DNA from: Crenobacter cavernae
GTDB taxonomy: Bacteria > Pseudomonadota > Gammaproteobacteria > Burkholderiales > Chromobacteriaceae
NCBI RefSeq assembly: GCF_003355495.1
Contig: NZ_CP031337.1
Location: 2,968,501 to 3,032,500, forward strand
Direction of reading: 5' to 3'
Length of the DNA stretch: 64,000 bases
Part shown: positions 43,545-52,516 of the stretch, one piece after another
Layout of the letters: the number at the start of each line of letters is the position of its first letter
Position numbering within the stretch: position 1 is the stretch's first letter
Notes under the pieces: generated by a model
What the model was told of the DNA's origin: nothing
Database searches by the model: none
Seen by the model: only the letters and a program-made list of their open reading frames with translations
Made by a program: the position numbers and the translations under genes

Positions 43545-44896
43545 ATGAAAGCCGCCCAACACCTGATGCTCGCCGCCGGCCTGTTTCTGGCCGGCCTGCC
43601 CGCGCACGCCGCCGGCGTGCAGACCTTCAGCCCGCAAGGCGAAGCCCGTGCGCCCGAGCAGGTCCGGATCAGCTTCGCGACGCCGATGATCCGGCTCGGC
43701 GACACCGCGGCGCCCGCGCCGATGCAGATGTCGTGCGCGCTCGATGGCAAGGGGCACTGGGTCGACGACAAGACCTGGGTGTTCGACATCAAGGAGGCGC
43801 CGCCGGCCGACACAAGCTGCCGTTTCACGCCGCGCGCCGGGCTCAAGGACCTCGCGGGCACTTCGATCGCGCCGACCTCTTACGGCTTTTTCACCGGCGC
43901 GCCCGCCATCGTGAAGAGCTGGCCGTCCGCCGGCGCGCGCGTGACGAGCACGCTCGACGCCGACCTGCAGCGCTACGCGACCGCGACGCTCAAGCGGCAT
44001 CTGGCGGCGCTCGCCGAGCGCAACGTGCAGGACGGCGCCGCCGTCGTGCTCGACAACGCCAGCGGCGACATCCTCGCGTGGGTCGGCTCGAGCGGCTCGC
44101 TGTCGGCGCGGCCGACATCCGGCTGATCGATCTTGCCAACGCCTACCGCACGCTCGCCAATCAGGGGCTGTACAGCGCGATGCGCTGGACCTTGGCCGAG
44201 CCTCGCTCAAAACCTATACGCAAGCTCGACGCGGCGACCAGCTTCATCGTCGCCGGCATCCTCTCCGACCGCACCGCGCGCGCGGACCTTCGGCCTGGAG
44301 AGCGCGCTGTCGACGCGCTACTGGAGCGCGGTCAAGACCGGCACCAGCAAGGACATGCGCGACAACTGGGCGGTCGGCTTCTCGCGCCGCTACACGGTCG
44401 CGGTCTGGGTCGGCAACGCCGGCGGCGAATCGATGTGGGACGTCTCGGGCATGCACGGCGCGGCGCCGGTGTGGCTGGCGCTGCTCGATCATCTGCAGCG
44501 CTCCGCGCCGTCGCAGCCGCCCACAGCCCCCGCCGGCGTCACCCGGCGCACGGTGCGCTACCAGGACGGCATCGAAGCCGGCCGGCACGAATGGTTTCTC
44601 GCCGGCACCGAACGCGACCGGCAGGTGAACCAGCCGGCCGGCATCGCAGCGCCCTTGGACGGCAGCGTGTTCGCGCTCGACCCGGACATCCCGCCGGCCA
44701 ACCAGCGCCTGCTGCTGCGCGCGCGCGGCGTGAACGCGCCGCAATGGTGGATGGACGGCAAGATGATCGGCCGGGGCGCCCCCTACCCTGGATGCCCTGG
44801 CCGGGACGACACACGCTGGAGCTGAAGGACGGCGCCGGCCAGGTGCGCGGCCGCGTTCGTTTCTCGGTCCGCGGCGCCTTCGTCAAGACGCCGTGA
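43545..44896 (+). pseudogene. Alpha-2-macroglobulin (yfhM) / penicillin-binding protein 1C (pbpC) fusion remnant
   Basis: The N-terminal part (MKAAQHLMLAAGLFLAGLPA signal peptide, then FSPQGEARAPEQVRISFATP) is the start of a bacterial alpha-2-macroglobulin. Near codon 130 (SAGARVTSTLDADLQRYATA) it becomes the transpeptidase region of PBP1C. The stretch with the SxxK active site is missing. Frame changes occur near 44110, 44280 and 44780: parts read on as DIRLIDLANAYRTLANQGLY, WSAVKTGTSKDMRDNWAVGF and TLELKDGAGQVRGRVRFSVR. The yfhM-pbpC pair is a common neighbour set, so one large deletion plus frameshifts explains it. No function is expected. Confidence 0.85.
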
Positions 44897-45438
44897 CGGC
44901 GACGGCCGTCGCGATGAACTTTCCGCCCCGGCAGCGAACGCTTCGCCGAAACAGCATTTCCCCCACAATGATCAGCATTAATTTCTCGATAAAAACCATG
45001 CCTATACGATGTTTGTAATTACAGATTACGTATCATATACTCTGCAAAAAAAAAGAATGGATCCGATGCCGTGCCGCGACAGGTCGGGCTCCCGGCCGGT
45101 CGTTCAAGCCACCGACGGTCTTGGCGGCCCGCCGAAGCCAGCACGGCCCCCGACCGTCAGGAGTATCCGTATAGGCACGGGCTCGGCGGCGGTCCTAGAT
45201 GGGTCCCGGCGCGATGATTCACCGTTCTTTGGCAACCCATCCCGGCACGCGATGTTGCAACGCGCCGCCCTTTGCCCCGGCACGCGACGCTGGCAAACCC
45301 TGCTGGCATGACCAGTAAGACCTCTATAAGTTTTCACCTGCCACGGAGGACATTCGCCAGAACCTCACGCTTGCGCACAACAATACGGGCCACAGAGCCC
45401 GACACACAGCCGCACCCCTACAAAGGAGAACCTGCACT
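44897..45438. other. Intergenic region before the porin
   Basis: About 540 bases. The first 150 are AT-rich and contain the promoter below. The rest has GC-rich inverted segments (ACGGTC at about 45115 with GACCGT at about 45157) but no supported gene. It may be a long porin leader or hold a small RNA. Confidence 0.55.
45013..45041 (+). promoter_or_regulatory. Sigma-70 promoter
   Basis: TTGTAA (45013-45018) and TATACT (45036-45041) with a 17-base spacer in an AT-rich patch. It points towards the porin, whose start is about 390 bases further on. Confidence 0.55.
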
Positions 45439-46590
45439 ATGCAGAACAAGAAAAAACTCGCCCTCGCGCTCGCCATCCTGCCGTCCCTGCCGCTGGCCGC
45501 GCACGCCGACGTCACCGTCTACGGCTTCCTCAGCGGCGGCGTCGAGAGCACCAAGGCCACCGGCAACGGCGACACCGCCAAGGACTACCGCTCGACCACC
45601 CGCGTGCTCGACAACAACTCGCGCATCGGTTTCAAGGGGAACGAAGACCTCGGCAACGGCCTGAAGGCGATCTGGCAGGTCGAAAGCAGCCTGCGCAACT
45701 TCGAGCAGGGCGGCATCAACGACAAGGGCGAAACGGCGACCCTGGCCACGCGCAACACCTTCGTCGGCCTGCAGGGCGGCTTCGGGACTTTCCTGCTCGG
45801 CAACTACGACACCGCGTACAAGCGCCTGCCCGGCTCGGTCGGACTGAACATCCTCGGCGACACCGCCGGCGACACCCATGGTGGCGTCGGCATCCACAGC
45901 CGCCGGGAAACCCGCCTCAAGAACAGCGTGAACTACACCTCGCCGATGTTCTTGGGCATTCAGGCCGGCGTCTCCTACGGCGTCGACGAAGCGCGCACCG
46001 TCGGCTCGGTCGACGGCTACCGCCAGAACGATGACCGTCTGTCGGTCGCGGCCAGTTACGCCAACGGCGGCCTGAAGCTGGGTGCGGGCTACGATCGCGA
46101 AGGCTCGCGCCTCAACAGCAGCACGCCTGCCAACCAGACCAAGTCCATCGACAAGACCGAGGGCTACAAACTCGCCGCCGGCTACAAGTTCGCGACCGGT
46201 ACCTTCGTCGGCGCCGGCTTCGAACAGGTCAAGGTCGACAATGCCTCCGCCGCCGACACCACGCAGAACGACTGGCTGGTCGCGCTTGGCCAGGACTTTG
46301 GCGCCGTCACCGTGAAGGCGGGCTACGGCCGGCTCGGCAAGCTGAAAAACGCCGCAGCCGGCACCGAAGACGACTACAAGGCCAGACAGTGGCTGCTGGG
46401 CGCGACCTACGACCTGTCCAAGCGCACCCAGCTCTACGCCTACGCCACCAAGATCAAGAACGAGAGCAAAGCCAGCGTGAACTTCGTCACCAACTCGGTC
46501 TACAGCGAAGGCGGCGGCACCGGCGCCGCCAAGCTGACCGCCGGCAACGACCCGCAGGCCTTCGGCATCGGCATGAAGGTCTCGTTCTGA
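45439..46590 (+). CDS. Outer-membrane porin, Neisseria/Burkholderia type (Porin_4)
   Basis: 383 aa. Signal peptide MQNKKKLALALAILPSLPLA ends at AHA, and the mature protein begins DVTVYGFLSGGVES. The pattern of alternating beta strands, SRIGFKGNEDLGNGLKAIWQ, TFVGLQGGFGTFLLGNYDTA and the C-terminal MKVSF with terminal phenylalanine are typical of 16-stranded trimeric general porins. AAGGAG (45422-45427) precedes the ATG. A weak hairpin follows. Confidence 0.95.
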   Translation: MQNKKKLALALAILPSLPLAAHADVTVYGFLSGGVESTKATGNGDTAKDYRSTTRVLDNNSRIGFKGNEDLGNGLKAIWQVESSLRNFEQGGINDKGETATLATRNTFVGLQGGFGTFLLGNYDTAYKRLPGSVGLNILGDTAGDTHGGVGIHSRRETRLKNSVNYTSPMFLGIQAGVSYGVDEARTVGSVDGYRQNDDRLSVAASYANGGLKLGAGYDREGSRLNSSTPANQTKSIDKTEGYKLAAGYKFATGTFVGAGFEQVKVDNASAADTTQNDWLVALGQDFGAVTVKAGYGRLGKLKNAAAGTEDDYKARQWLLGATYDLSKRTQLYAYATKIKNESKASVNFVTNSVYSEGGGTGAAKLTAGNDPQAFGIGMKVSF

Positions 46591-46616
46591 AGCCTTCCAA
46601 TCGTTGACCGCGCATG

Positions 46617-46643
46617 AGCGCCTCCGCATTGCGGGGGCGCTTG
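46617..46643 (+). terminator. Weak terminator after the porin
   Basis: AGCGCCTCCGC, loop ATT, GCGGGGGCGCTT; only two T follow. Confidence 0.5.
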
Positions 46644-46759
46644 GGCGGGGTGCTTACTTGCTCCGGGTCGAACAGCCAGGTCCGCACCTTCGGGTGCGTC
46701 CGACGACCCCGGTCGGGTCCGCCGCGCACCCGTCTGCGACGTGACCCCGCCTTTGCCGG

Positions 46760-46765
46760 TATAAT
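46760..46765 (+). promoter_or_regulatory. Probable -10 box of fbp
   Basis: Perfect TATAAT 51 bases before the fbp start. The -35 region is not clear. Confidence 0.45.
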
Positions 46766-46816
46766 CTCCGCCGTTACGCCGCCCGAGGGGCGGCCTTTGC
46801 CATTTCGAGGACCCCC

Positions 46817-47818
46817 ATGAGCCGCATCACCCTCTCGCGCTTTCTCATCGAGCAGCAACGCTCGGCCAACCTGTTGCCGGCCGAACTGCGCTTTTTGATC
46901 GAAACCGTCGCCCGCGCCTGCAAGGCGATCAGCCACTCGGTCAACAAGGGCGCGCTGGCCGGCGTGCTCGGCGAGGCCGGCACCGGCAACGTGCAGGGCG
47001 AGGCGCAGAAGAAGCTCGACGTGATCGCCAACGACGTGCTGCTCGAAGCCAACGAATGGGGCGGCAGCCTCGCCGGCATGGCGTCCGAGGAGATGGACCT
47101 CCCGTACGCCATCCCCGGCCAGTACCCGAAGGGCGCCTACCTGCTGCTGTTCGACCCGCTCGACGGCTCGTCGAACATCGACGTCGACATCTCGGTCGGC
47201 ACCATCTTCTCGGTGCTGCGCTGCCCGGAAGGCGTGACCGAGCCGACCGAGCAGGACTTCCTGCAGCCGGGATCGACCCAAGTCGCCGCCGGCTACACGC
47301 TGTACGGCCCGCAGACCATGCTGGTGCTGACCGTCGGCAACGGCGTGAACGGCTTCACGCTGGATAGGGAAACCGGCAGCTTCGTCCTGACCCACCCGGA
47401 CATGAAGGTGCCGGAAGCGACGAAGGAATTCGCGATCAATATGTCGAACCAGCGCCACTGGGAAGCGCCGGTGCAGCGCTACGTCGGCGAACTGCTCGAA
47501 GGCAAGACCGGAGTGCGCGGCAAGGACTACAACATGCGCTGGGTCGCGGCTATGGTCGCCGAGGTGCACCGCATCCTCGTGCGCGGCGGTGTGTTCATGT
47601 ACCCGAAGGACGCGCGCGACCCGAGCAAACCCGGCAAGCTGCGCCTCTTGTACGAAGGCAACCCGATGGCGTGGCTGATCGAGCAGGCCGGCGGCGTCGC
47701 GACCAACGGCCATCAACGCATCCTCGACATCGTGCCCGGCCAGTTGCACGAGCGCGTTGCGGTGTTCCTCGGCTCGAAAGAAGAAGTCGAAACGGTGACC
47801 CGATACCACGCCGAGTAA
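46817..47818 (+). CDS. fbp: Fructose-1,6-bisphosphatase class I
   Basis: 333 aa gluconeogenic enzyme, cytosolic. Metal and substrate residues are visible in MASEEMDLPYAI, LLFDPLDGSSNIDVDISVGT and FMYPKDARDPSKPGKLRLLY, with the final GRAR-equivalent EGNPMAWLIEQAGGVATNG. Length matches E. coli Fbp (332 aa). ATG 46817 follows GAGGA. It is alone, convergent with the gsp operon, and ends at a strong hairpin. Confidence 0.97.
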   Translation: MSRITLSRFLIEQQRSANLLPAELRFLIETVARACKAISHSVNKGALAGVLGEAGTGNVQGEAQKKLDVIANDVLLEANEWGGSLAGMASEEMDLPYAIPGQYPKGAYLLLFDPLDGSSNIDVDISVGTIFSVLRCPEGVTEPTEQDFLQPGSTQVAAGYTLYGPQTMLVLTVGNGVNGFTLDRETGSFVLTHPDMKVPEATKEFAINMSNQRHWEAPVQRYVGELLEGKTGVRGKDYNMRWVAAMVAEVHRILVRGGVFMYPKDARDPSKPGKLRLLYEGNPMAWLIEQAGGVATNGHQRILDIVPGQLHERVAVFLGSKEEVETVTRYHAE

Positions 47819-47833
47819 GCCGTCCCCGACAAA

Positions 47834-47865
47834 GAAACAGGCCGCCCATGGGCGGCCTGTTCTGT
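47834..47865. terminator. Bidirectional terminator between fbp and gspN
   Basis: AACAGGCCGCC, loop CAT, GGGCGGCCTGTT with AAAG on one side and TCTGTTT on the other. It serves fbp and possibly gspN. Confidence 0.8.
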
Positions 47866-47876
47866 TTCCAGCCGAG

Positions 47877-47889
47877 AAGGTTGGCCGAG
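47877..47889 (+). repeat. Uptake-sequence-like 13-mer, intergenic copy
   Basis: AAGGTTGGCCGAG lies next to the gspN stop and just behind the fbp terminator. Other exact copies of the 13-mer (either strand) are at 31356-31368, 42799-42811, 50005-50017, 52491-52503, 59843-59855 and 61156-61168. The core TTGGCCGA recurs about fifty times in the window. Confidence 0.7.
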
Positions 47890-47890
47890 C

Positions 47891-48637
47891 CTAACGGCCC
47901 GCGTCACCGAGACGCCACTCGACGCTGCCGTCGCCGCGCGGCGCGCCGATCAGCGCCAACAGCGGCTTCAACGCCACGCCGACTTCGTCGTCCGCCCCCG
48001 CGGCCAGCCCCACCGACCCGGCGAGCGCCAGGCCGCGCGCCGCCTGCCAGTCGCCGCTGCCCGACAAGGTCAGCGGCCCCGACAGCGTGGCCAACGTGAG
48101 CGACGCCGCCTGTCCTGCCGCGTTGACGTCGAGGCGATAGTCGCCGAGCGGCTTGACCGTCACCCGCGGCGACGACAGCCCCTTCAGCTCGGCGCGCGCA
48201 CCGCCCTGCCATTGCCCGCCCTGCCAGCTCAGCGACGGCAGATCGAGCCGCAAGGCTCCGGAGAGGCCCAGCGGTCCTAGCGCACCCGACAGCGGCGGCA
48301 GCGGCAGACGCAGCGACAGTGCGGACACCTCGCCCCCCCACGGCGACAGCGCGATCCGCCCTTCCGCGCCGTCCGACTCGAGCCCCCAGGCCAGCCGGCC
48401 CGACAAGAGTTCACGCGGCGCGAAGCGCCAGCCGACGCGGCTACCCTGCTGCGGCGCGCCGACGAGCTCCAGCGTCCCCGCGCCGTTCCACACCGTCCCC
48501 TCGACGCCGGCCAGACGCCAGCGCCCGTCGGTAGCGCTGGCCAGCGCCGCGTCGAACGCGCGCGCCGGCAAGGCCGACACCACGCCGGCGGACAAGGCCA
48601 GCGCGCCGAGCAGCCCGTATTTCACCCCCGCCCTCAT
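47891..48637 (-). CDS. gspN: Type II secretion system protein N
   Basis: 248 aa. One N-terminal membrane segment (GVKYGLLGALALSAGVVSAL) then a periplasmic domain of repeated beta segments (GRLAWGLESDGAEGRIALSP). ATG 48637 overlaps the gspM stop by 4 bases. GspN is an accessory part of the inner-membrane platform and is missing from many T2SS operons; here it closes a complete C-to-N operon. Upstream in-frame sequence belongs to gspM/gspL in other frames. Confidence 0.85.
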   Translation of the reverse strand: MRAGVKYGLLGALALSAGVVSALPARAFDAALASATDGRWRLAGVEGTVWNGAGTLELVGAPQQGSRVGWRFAPRELLSGRLAWGLESDGAEGRIALSPWGGEVSALSLRLPLPPLSGALGPLGLSGALRLDLPSLSWQGGQWQGGARAELKGLSSPRVTVKPLGDYRLDVNAAGQAASLTLATLSGPLTLSGSGDWQAARGLALAGSVGLAAGADDEVGVALKPLLALIGAPRGDGSVEWRLGDAGR

Positions 48638-49137
48638 TCCACGGCTCCCGCGTGACGATAATGCGCGACGAGCCGCACGCGGCCAGCGACCGCAGGCGTC
48701 GCCTCGAACGACACCAGCCTTACCTGCTGCGTCGCCTGCATCTTGCCGGCCCATGCGAGCCACGCGTCGAAAGGCAGCTCGGCCTCGTGCACGACGCCCG
48801 ACTCGCCGTCGACCGCCCAGCGGCTGCCGGCGGCATCGAGGCCGGCCTGCGCCGCGGCGGTCTTCAACAAGGTCAGCAAGGGCTCGGCGGCCAGCGGCGT
48901 CAGCGCCGGGCGCGCCTTGAGCGCGGCGGCCTCCTTCGCGAGGACCTCGACCACGGCCAGTTCGCCGGCGAGCGCCGCGCGCTTCTGCCGGCCCTTGTGA
49001 ATGGCATCGGTCAGCGCGGAAAACGCGAGGAAAAGGATGGCGACGCCTGCAACGGCGGCGAGCGCCGCGATCAGCTTCTGCTCGCGCGCACTGCGGCCGC
49101 GCCAGTTGGCGGCGAGCGGTTCGAGTCTTGCGTTCAT
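48634..49137 (-). CDS. gspM: Type II secretion system protein M
   Basis: 167 aa inner-membrane platform protein, partner of GspL. A short cytoplasmic tail (MNARLEPLAANWRGRSAREQ) precedes the single membrane segment LIAALAAVAGVAILFLAFSA; a periplasmic ferredoxin-like domain follows. It starts directly after the gspL stop codon with no gap. Confidence 0.88.
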   Translation of the reverse strand: MNARLEPLAANWRGRSAREQKLIAALAAVAGVAILFLAFSALTDAIHKGRQKRAALAGELAVVEVLAKEAAALKARPALTPLAAEPLLTLLKTAAAQAGLDAAGSRWAVDGESGVVHEAELPFDAWLAWAGKMQATQQVRLVSFEATPAVAGRVRLVAHYRHAGAVE

Positions 49138-50280
49138 TCAGGGCTCCCAGCGAACGGTGAGGCGGACCGCGCCGCCGTCGGCCGATTGTTGCAGTCGGTA
49201 ATGGCGCGTCGCGAGCGCATCGCGCCAGCGCGCGAACGGCTCGGGCGTGACGCCGGCGACCCACACCGAGACCTGCCCGTCAGCGGCCTCGACGCGCGAA
49301 AGCGTCGGCCCGACACCGGCCTCGGCCAACGCCGCGAGCGCAGGCAGCGGCGCCAGGCGGGCCGCATCGCCGCGCTCCAGCCTCAAGCGGTCGACCGAGC
49401 GCACCAGCGCCTGCAGAGTGCCGCCCGGCGGCAGCGCCTGCTTGCCGAGGATGGGCGACGCGAGCTCGGCGATCTGCGACTTGAGGCTCTTCTGCTGCCA
49501 GCTCAGCCACGACAGCTCGGCCAACGATAGCGCCGCACACGCGAGCGCGCCGATGGTGAGCCAGCGGCCGGCGCGCACCACGGGCTCGCGCCATTCGCCG
49601 CGCGCAAAATCGAAAGGCAAGACCGGCTTCGCCGAGCGCCAGTCGTAGGCGGGCGCCCCGGCCGCCGGCCAGCGCACGGCAAACGGCCAGTCGCCCACGT
49701 CGCCGCGGAAGGACAGCGGCGGCGGCGCTGCGCCGAACGCGTTGGCGAAAAGGGGCTCGGCCAACGTCGGTGCGAAAGGCACGGCGAGCGCACGCTGTCC
49801 CGGCACGCGCAACAGCCACGCGTCGCGCGTCGCCGCAACGTCCGCCTCGCCCGGCGCCGGAGCGGGCAGCAGCGCCTCCTCGGGCACGATCGCATCGACG
49901 CCACGACCCGCGGCCTTCAAGGCCGCGACCGCGCGCCTGAGCGGCGCGGCGGCGGTCAGCGCGACGGCGCGCCTTCCTTCGCCTGCCGCATCCCCGAGCG
50001 AGTAAAGGTTGGCCGAGGGGTCGGTCGCGAGAGCGTCTTCGAGCGCGTAGCCGATCAGCTTATCGTCGGGCTGGCGCAGCTTGGCCGGCAACGCGACCTC
50101 GGTGAACAGCGTGCCGCCGGCGGCGAGGATCAGCTCGACGCGCTCCGCCGCCGGCCAGGCCGAGGCCGGGCCGCGCCCGCTGTCGCGGCAGCGGGCGGCG
50201 GCGTCGAGCAGCGCCCAGTCATATTCGGCTTCGATGCCGGGGTCGGCCGAACCCGGCCAGTAGAGTCGCAAGGTTTTCAT
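49138..50280 (-). CDS. gspL: Type II secretion system protein L
   Basis: 380 aa. The cytoplasmic actin-like domain (residues 1-235) contacts GspE. A membrane segment WLTIGALACAALSLAELSWL lies near 240-260, followed by a periplasmic domain. It overlaps gspK by 4 bases. Several copies of the TCGGCCAA word occur inside the gene. Confidence 0.9.
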   Translation of the reverse strand: MKTLRLYWPGSADPGIEAEYDWALLDAAARCRDSGRGPASAWPAAERVELILAAGGTLFTEVALPAKLRQPDDKLIGYALEDALATDPSANLYSLGDAAGEGRRAVALTAAAPLRRAVAALKAAGRGVDAIVPEEALLPAPAPGEADVAATRDAWLLRVPGQRALAVPFAPTLAEPLFANAFGAAPPPLSFRGDVGDWPFAVRWPAAGAPAYDWRSAKPVLPFDFARGEWREPVVRAGRWLTIGALACAALSLAELSWLSWQQKSLKSQIAELASPILGKQALPPGGTLQALVRSVDRLRLERGDAARLAPLPALAALAEAGVGPTLSRVEAADGQVSVWVAGVTPEPFARWRDALATRHYRLQQSADGGAVRLTVRWEP

Positions 50281-51179
50281 TCTGTCGTTTCCGTTGCGGG
50301 GCGCATGTCGTGCCAGCGCGCGACGACCACGCCGCTGCGCCGCTCGAAGAGCGCGGTGAGGCGGTAGCGCTCGTCTTCGCCCTTGAGCCGGCCGTCGAGT
50401 TCGAAAAAGCGGCTCGCCGCATCGGTCGGCACATCGGGCGGCGCCGCGCCGCGCGGCAGACGCGCGGTGAAGTCGGCGCCGTCCTTGAAAGGCTGCGCGA
50501 GCCGCGAACGCACGACAAACGCGAGCGCGCCCGGGTCTGCGCCCGGCAACAGCGCGGCCATCAGTTCGGGCGTCGCGGTATTCGGGTTGATCGTCGTGCC
50601 GGCGTCGGGCAGCACGGTGACGTGCGGCGCGAGCGCGGCGAGTGTCTTGGTATCGAAGCCTTCCAGCGCCAGCAGGTTTTCCAGCCGCTTGAGCGGCTTG
50701 GCAAGATTCACCGGCGGCTCAGTTTCGTCGCCCTGCGGCTGCGCGGCGATGCCGAGCCTCTGCAGGATCCGCCCGGCCAGCTCCTGAGGTTGGCCGAGCC
50801 GTGTCAACAGTCGCCGGAACAGCGCCAGCTGCGCGACGTCGGCGCGCCCGCCTTTCACCAGGTTGTTCAGGTTGAAGCGCCCTTGCGCGTCGGCGAGCGA
50901 GCCGCTCAGCGTCATCGTCTCGATCTTCGTCTCGGGCATGATCTGCGCCCACAACTCGGCCAGATGGTCGTTGGCCGTCGTCTCGGCGTCGAAGCGCAGC
51001 ACCTCGCGCCCCCAGGCCAGCCCGGCGTCCGACACCGCGCGGACCTGCGCGCGGCGGTGGTCGGTGGCGACGCGCTGCCACCACAGCCCTTGCTGCCACA
51101 ACACCAGCGCCGACGCGCTCGCGGCGAGGCCCACCAGCAGCAGTGCCATCACCACCGCCATGCCGCGTTCGCGCCTCAT
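50277..51179 (-). CDS. gspK: Type II secretion system minor pseudopilin K
   Basis: 300 aa, the largest pseudopilin, at the tip with I and J. ATG 51179 gives MRRERGMAVVMALLLVGLAA: a G/M prepilin cleavage site followed by a hydrophobic helix without the glutamate at position 5, as is usual for GspK. The alpha-helical insert domain (INPNTATPELMAALLPGADP) has the K-type fold. The frame is open further upstream, overlapping gspJ. Confidence 0.92.
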   Translation of the reverse strand: MRRERGMAVVMALLLVGLAASASALVLWQQGLWWQRVATDHRRAQVRAVSDAGLAWGREVLRFDAETTANDHLAELWAQIMPETKIETMTLSGSLADAQGRFNLNNLVKGGRADVAQLALFRRLLTRLGQPQELAGRILQRLGIAAQPQGDETEPPVNLAKPLKRLENLLALEGFDTKTLAALAPHVTVLPDAGTTINPNTATPELMAALLPGADPGALAFVVRSRLAQPFKDGADFTARLPRGAAPPDVPTDAASRFFELDGRLKGEDERYRLTALFERRSGVVVARWHDMRPATETTE

Positions 51180-51700
51180 GGCAGCGCCCACACGCGTTCG
51201 ACGCGGTGGCCGTCGGACAGCGGCAGCGACAGCTTCACCGCCACCGGCCGGCCGCCTCCGTCGGGCAAGGGCCAGCGCGCGAACCAGCGTCCGTCGGACA
51301 GGCCGACCTGCCACAGAGGCGCCTTGCCCGGCAACAGCGGCCAGGCGGTGCCGCTGGCGTTGACCTCATGACTCGCCCACCACAGGCCCTGCTCGCGCAC
51401 GCTGTATTCGATCGTTTCTTCGCCGTCGATCGCATTCGGCGCGTCTGCCGTCAACGCCAGCGCGCCATCCTCGGCCAACCTCAGCGCGGCGCCGGCGGCG
51501 CCCGGCGGCAGTCTCGATAGATCTCGCTCGACTCTCGAAAACGCGCGCGCGAGCGCCGTCCACTCGTCGGCGGTCGCCATCAATCTTTCCCGAGAAATCA
51601 GCAGGTTGCCGAACGCCCTATAGCCCATCACCGACAGCAGCGCCATCAGTGCCATCGCGACGAGCACCTCGATCAGCGTCATGCCGTGATGTCGGTTCAC
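51176..51700 (-). CDS. gspJ: Type II secretion system minor pseudopilin J
   Basis: 174 aa. Start GTG 51700, overlapping the gspI stop (GTGA). The N-terminus reads NRHHGMTLIEVLVAMALMAL, with the prepilin cleavage after glycine and glutamate at +5. GspJ-type blocks are YRAFGNLLISRERLMATADE and ARAFSRVERDLSRLPP. Confidence 0.9.
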   Translation of the reverse strand: MNRHHGMTLIEVLVAMALMALLSVMGYRAFGNLLISRERLMATADEWTALARAFSRVERDLSRLPPGAAGAALRLAEDGALALTADAPNAIDGEETIEYSVREQGLWWASHEVNASGTAWPLLPGKAPLWQVGLSDGRWFARWPLPDGGGRPVAVKLSLPLSDGHRVERVWALP

Positions 51701-52068
51701 GGCGCCTCCGGCGTCAGGTAGGCCGTCAGTTCGGCGAGCGGGTAGTCGGGACGCGCGGCCTCGGCTACCGTCATCACCACGCGGCGAAAGCGTTCGTTCT
51801 GCGTCGCGGTCACCGTCTGGCGCCACACCAGCGCGTAGCCGCCCTGCTCAGCGCGGCCCTCAGCGACGCCCGGCGCCGGCCAGGTGCCGGCTACTCGCAA
51901 CAGCGCGACGCGGTTCTCGGCCTCCCAGCCGGTGAGCATCCTGAGGCGCAGCGTCTCGCCGTTGGCGGCGGCGCTGCCGCTCGCGCGCAGCATCGCGGCC
52001 AGCGCGATCGCGGTGATCGCGAGCGCGACCAGCACCTCGATCAGCGTGAAGCCGCGCACCCTTTTCAT
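51697..52068 (-). CDS. gspI: Type II secretion system minor pseudopilin I
   Basis: 123 aa. MKRVRGFTLIEVLVALAITA is the type IV pilin-like N-terminus. GWEAENRVALLRVAGTWPAP and RPDYPLAELTAYL are GspI features. It overlaps gspH and gspJ by 4 bases each. Confidence 0.92.
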   Translation of the reverse strand: MKRVRGFTLIEVLVALAITAIALAAMLRASGSAAANGETLRLRMLTGWEAENRVALLRVAGTWPAPGVAEGRAEQGGYALVWRQTVTATQNERFRRVVMTVAEAARPDYPLAELTAYLTPEAP

Positions 52069-52511
52069 CGCGCGTCCTCTACCGTCGCCAGGCCCAAGGG
52101 CGACAAGGTGACCGCGCGGGCGAACTCGCCGGCGGCGAGCGTCACGTGCAACTCCGCTGCACGGTCGCCGCGCCACAGCGCCGTTTTCTGCGCGGCGCCG
52201 ACAACAACGCCTGCCACGCCTTCCGGCCAGCGGTGCGGCGCGAACAGCGTGTCCGCCTTGGCCGGCCTGCCTGCCGCGTCGACGAGCGCGTAGCCGTCGG
52301 CGCGCCATTCGAGCGTCCAAATCTGGCCCTGTTCACCGGCCTCGGCGGCCGCCTCGAGCACGCGCGCGAAGCGCCACGCCTCGTCGTCGAGCACGCGCGC
52401 CGGGTTCGGCGCCATCGCGAGGCTCACACTCGTGACCAGCACGGCGACCATCGCGACGACGACCAGCACCTCGAGCAGCGTGAAGCCGTGCTCGGCCAAC
52501 CTTGAACTCAT
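52065..52511 (-). CDS. gspH: Type II secretion system minor pseudopilin H
   Basis: 148 aa. MSSRLAEHGFTLLEVLVVVA has the prepilin cleavage site. The body is a small beta domain (DEAWRFARVLEAAAEAGEQG). ATG 52511 lies 5 bases after the gspG stop. The start region holds a copy of the 13-mer repeat (52491-52503). Confidence 0.9.
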   Translation of the reverse strand: MSSRLAEHGFTLLEVLVVVAMVAVLVTSVSLAMAPNPARVLDDEAWRFARVLEAAAEAGEQGQIWTLEWRADGYALVDAAGRPAKADTLFAPHRWPEGVAGVVVGAAQKTALWRGDRAAELHVTLAAGEFARAVTLSPLGLATVEDAR

Positions 52512-52516
52512 CACCC

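Noticed and set aside
45009..45311. A 100-aa ORF upstream of the porin
   Set aside because: It begins inside the promoter region and has no ribosome site or recognisable domain.
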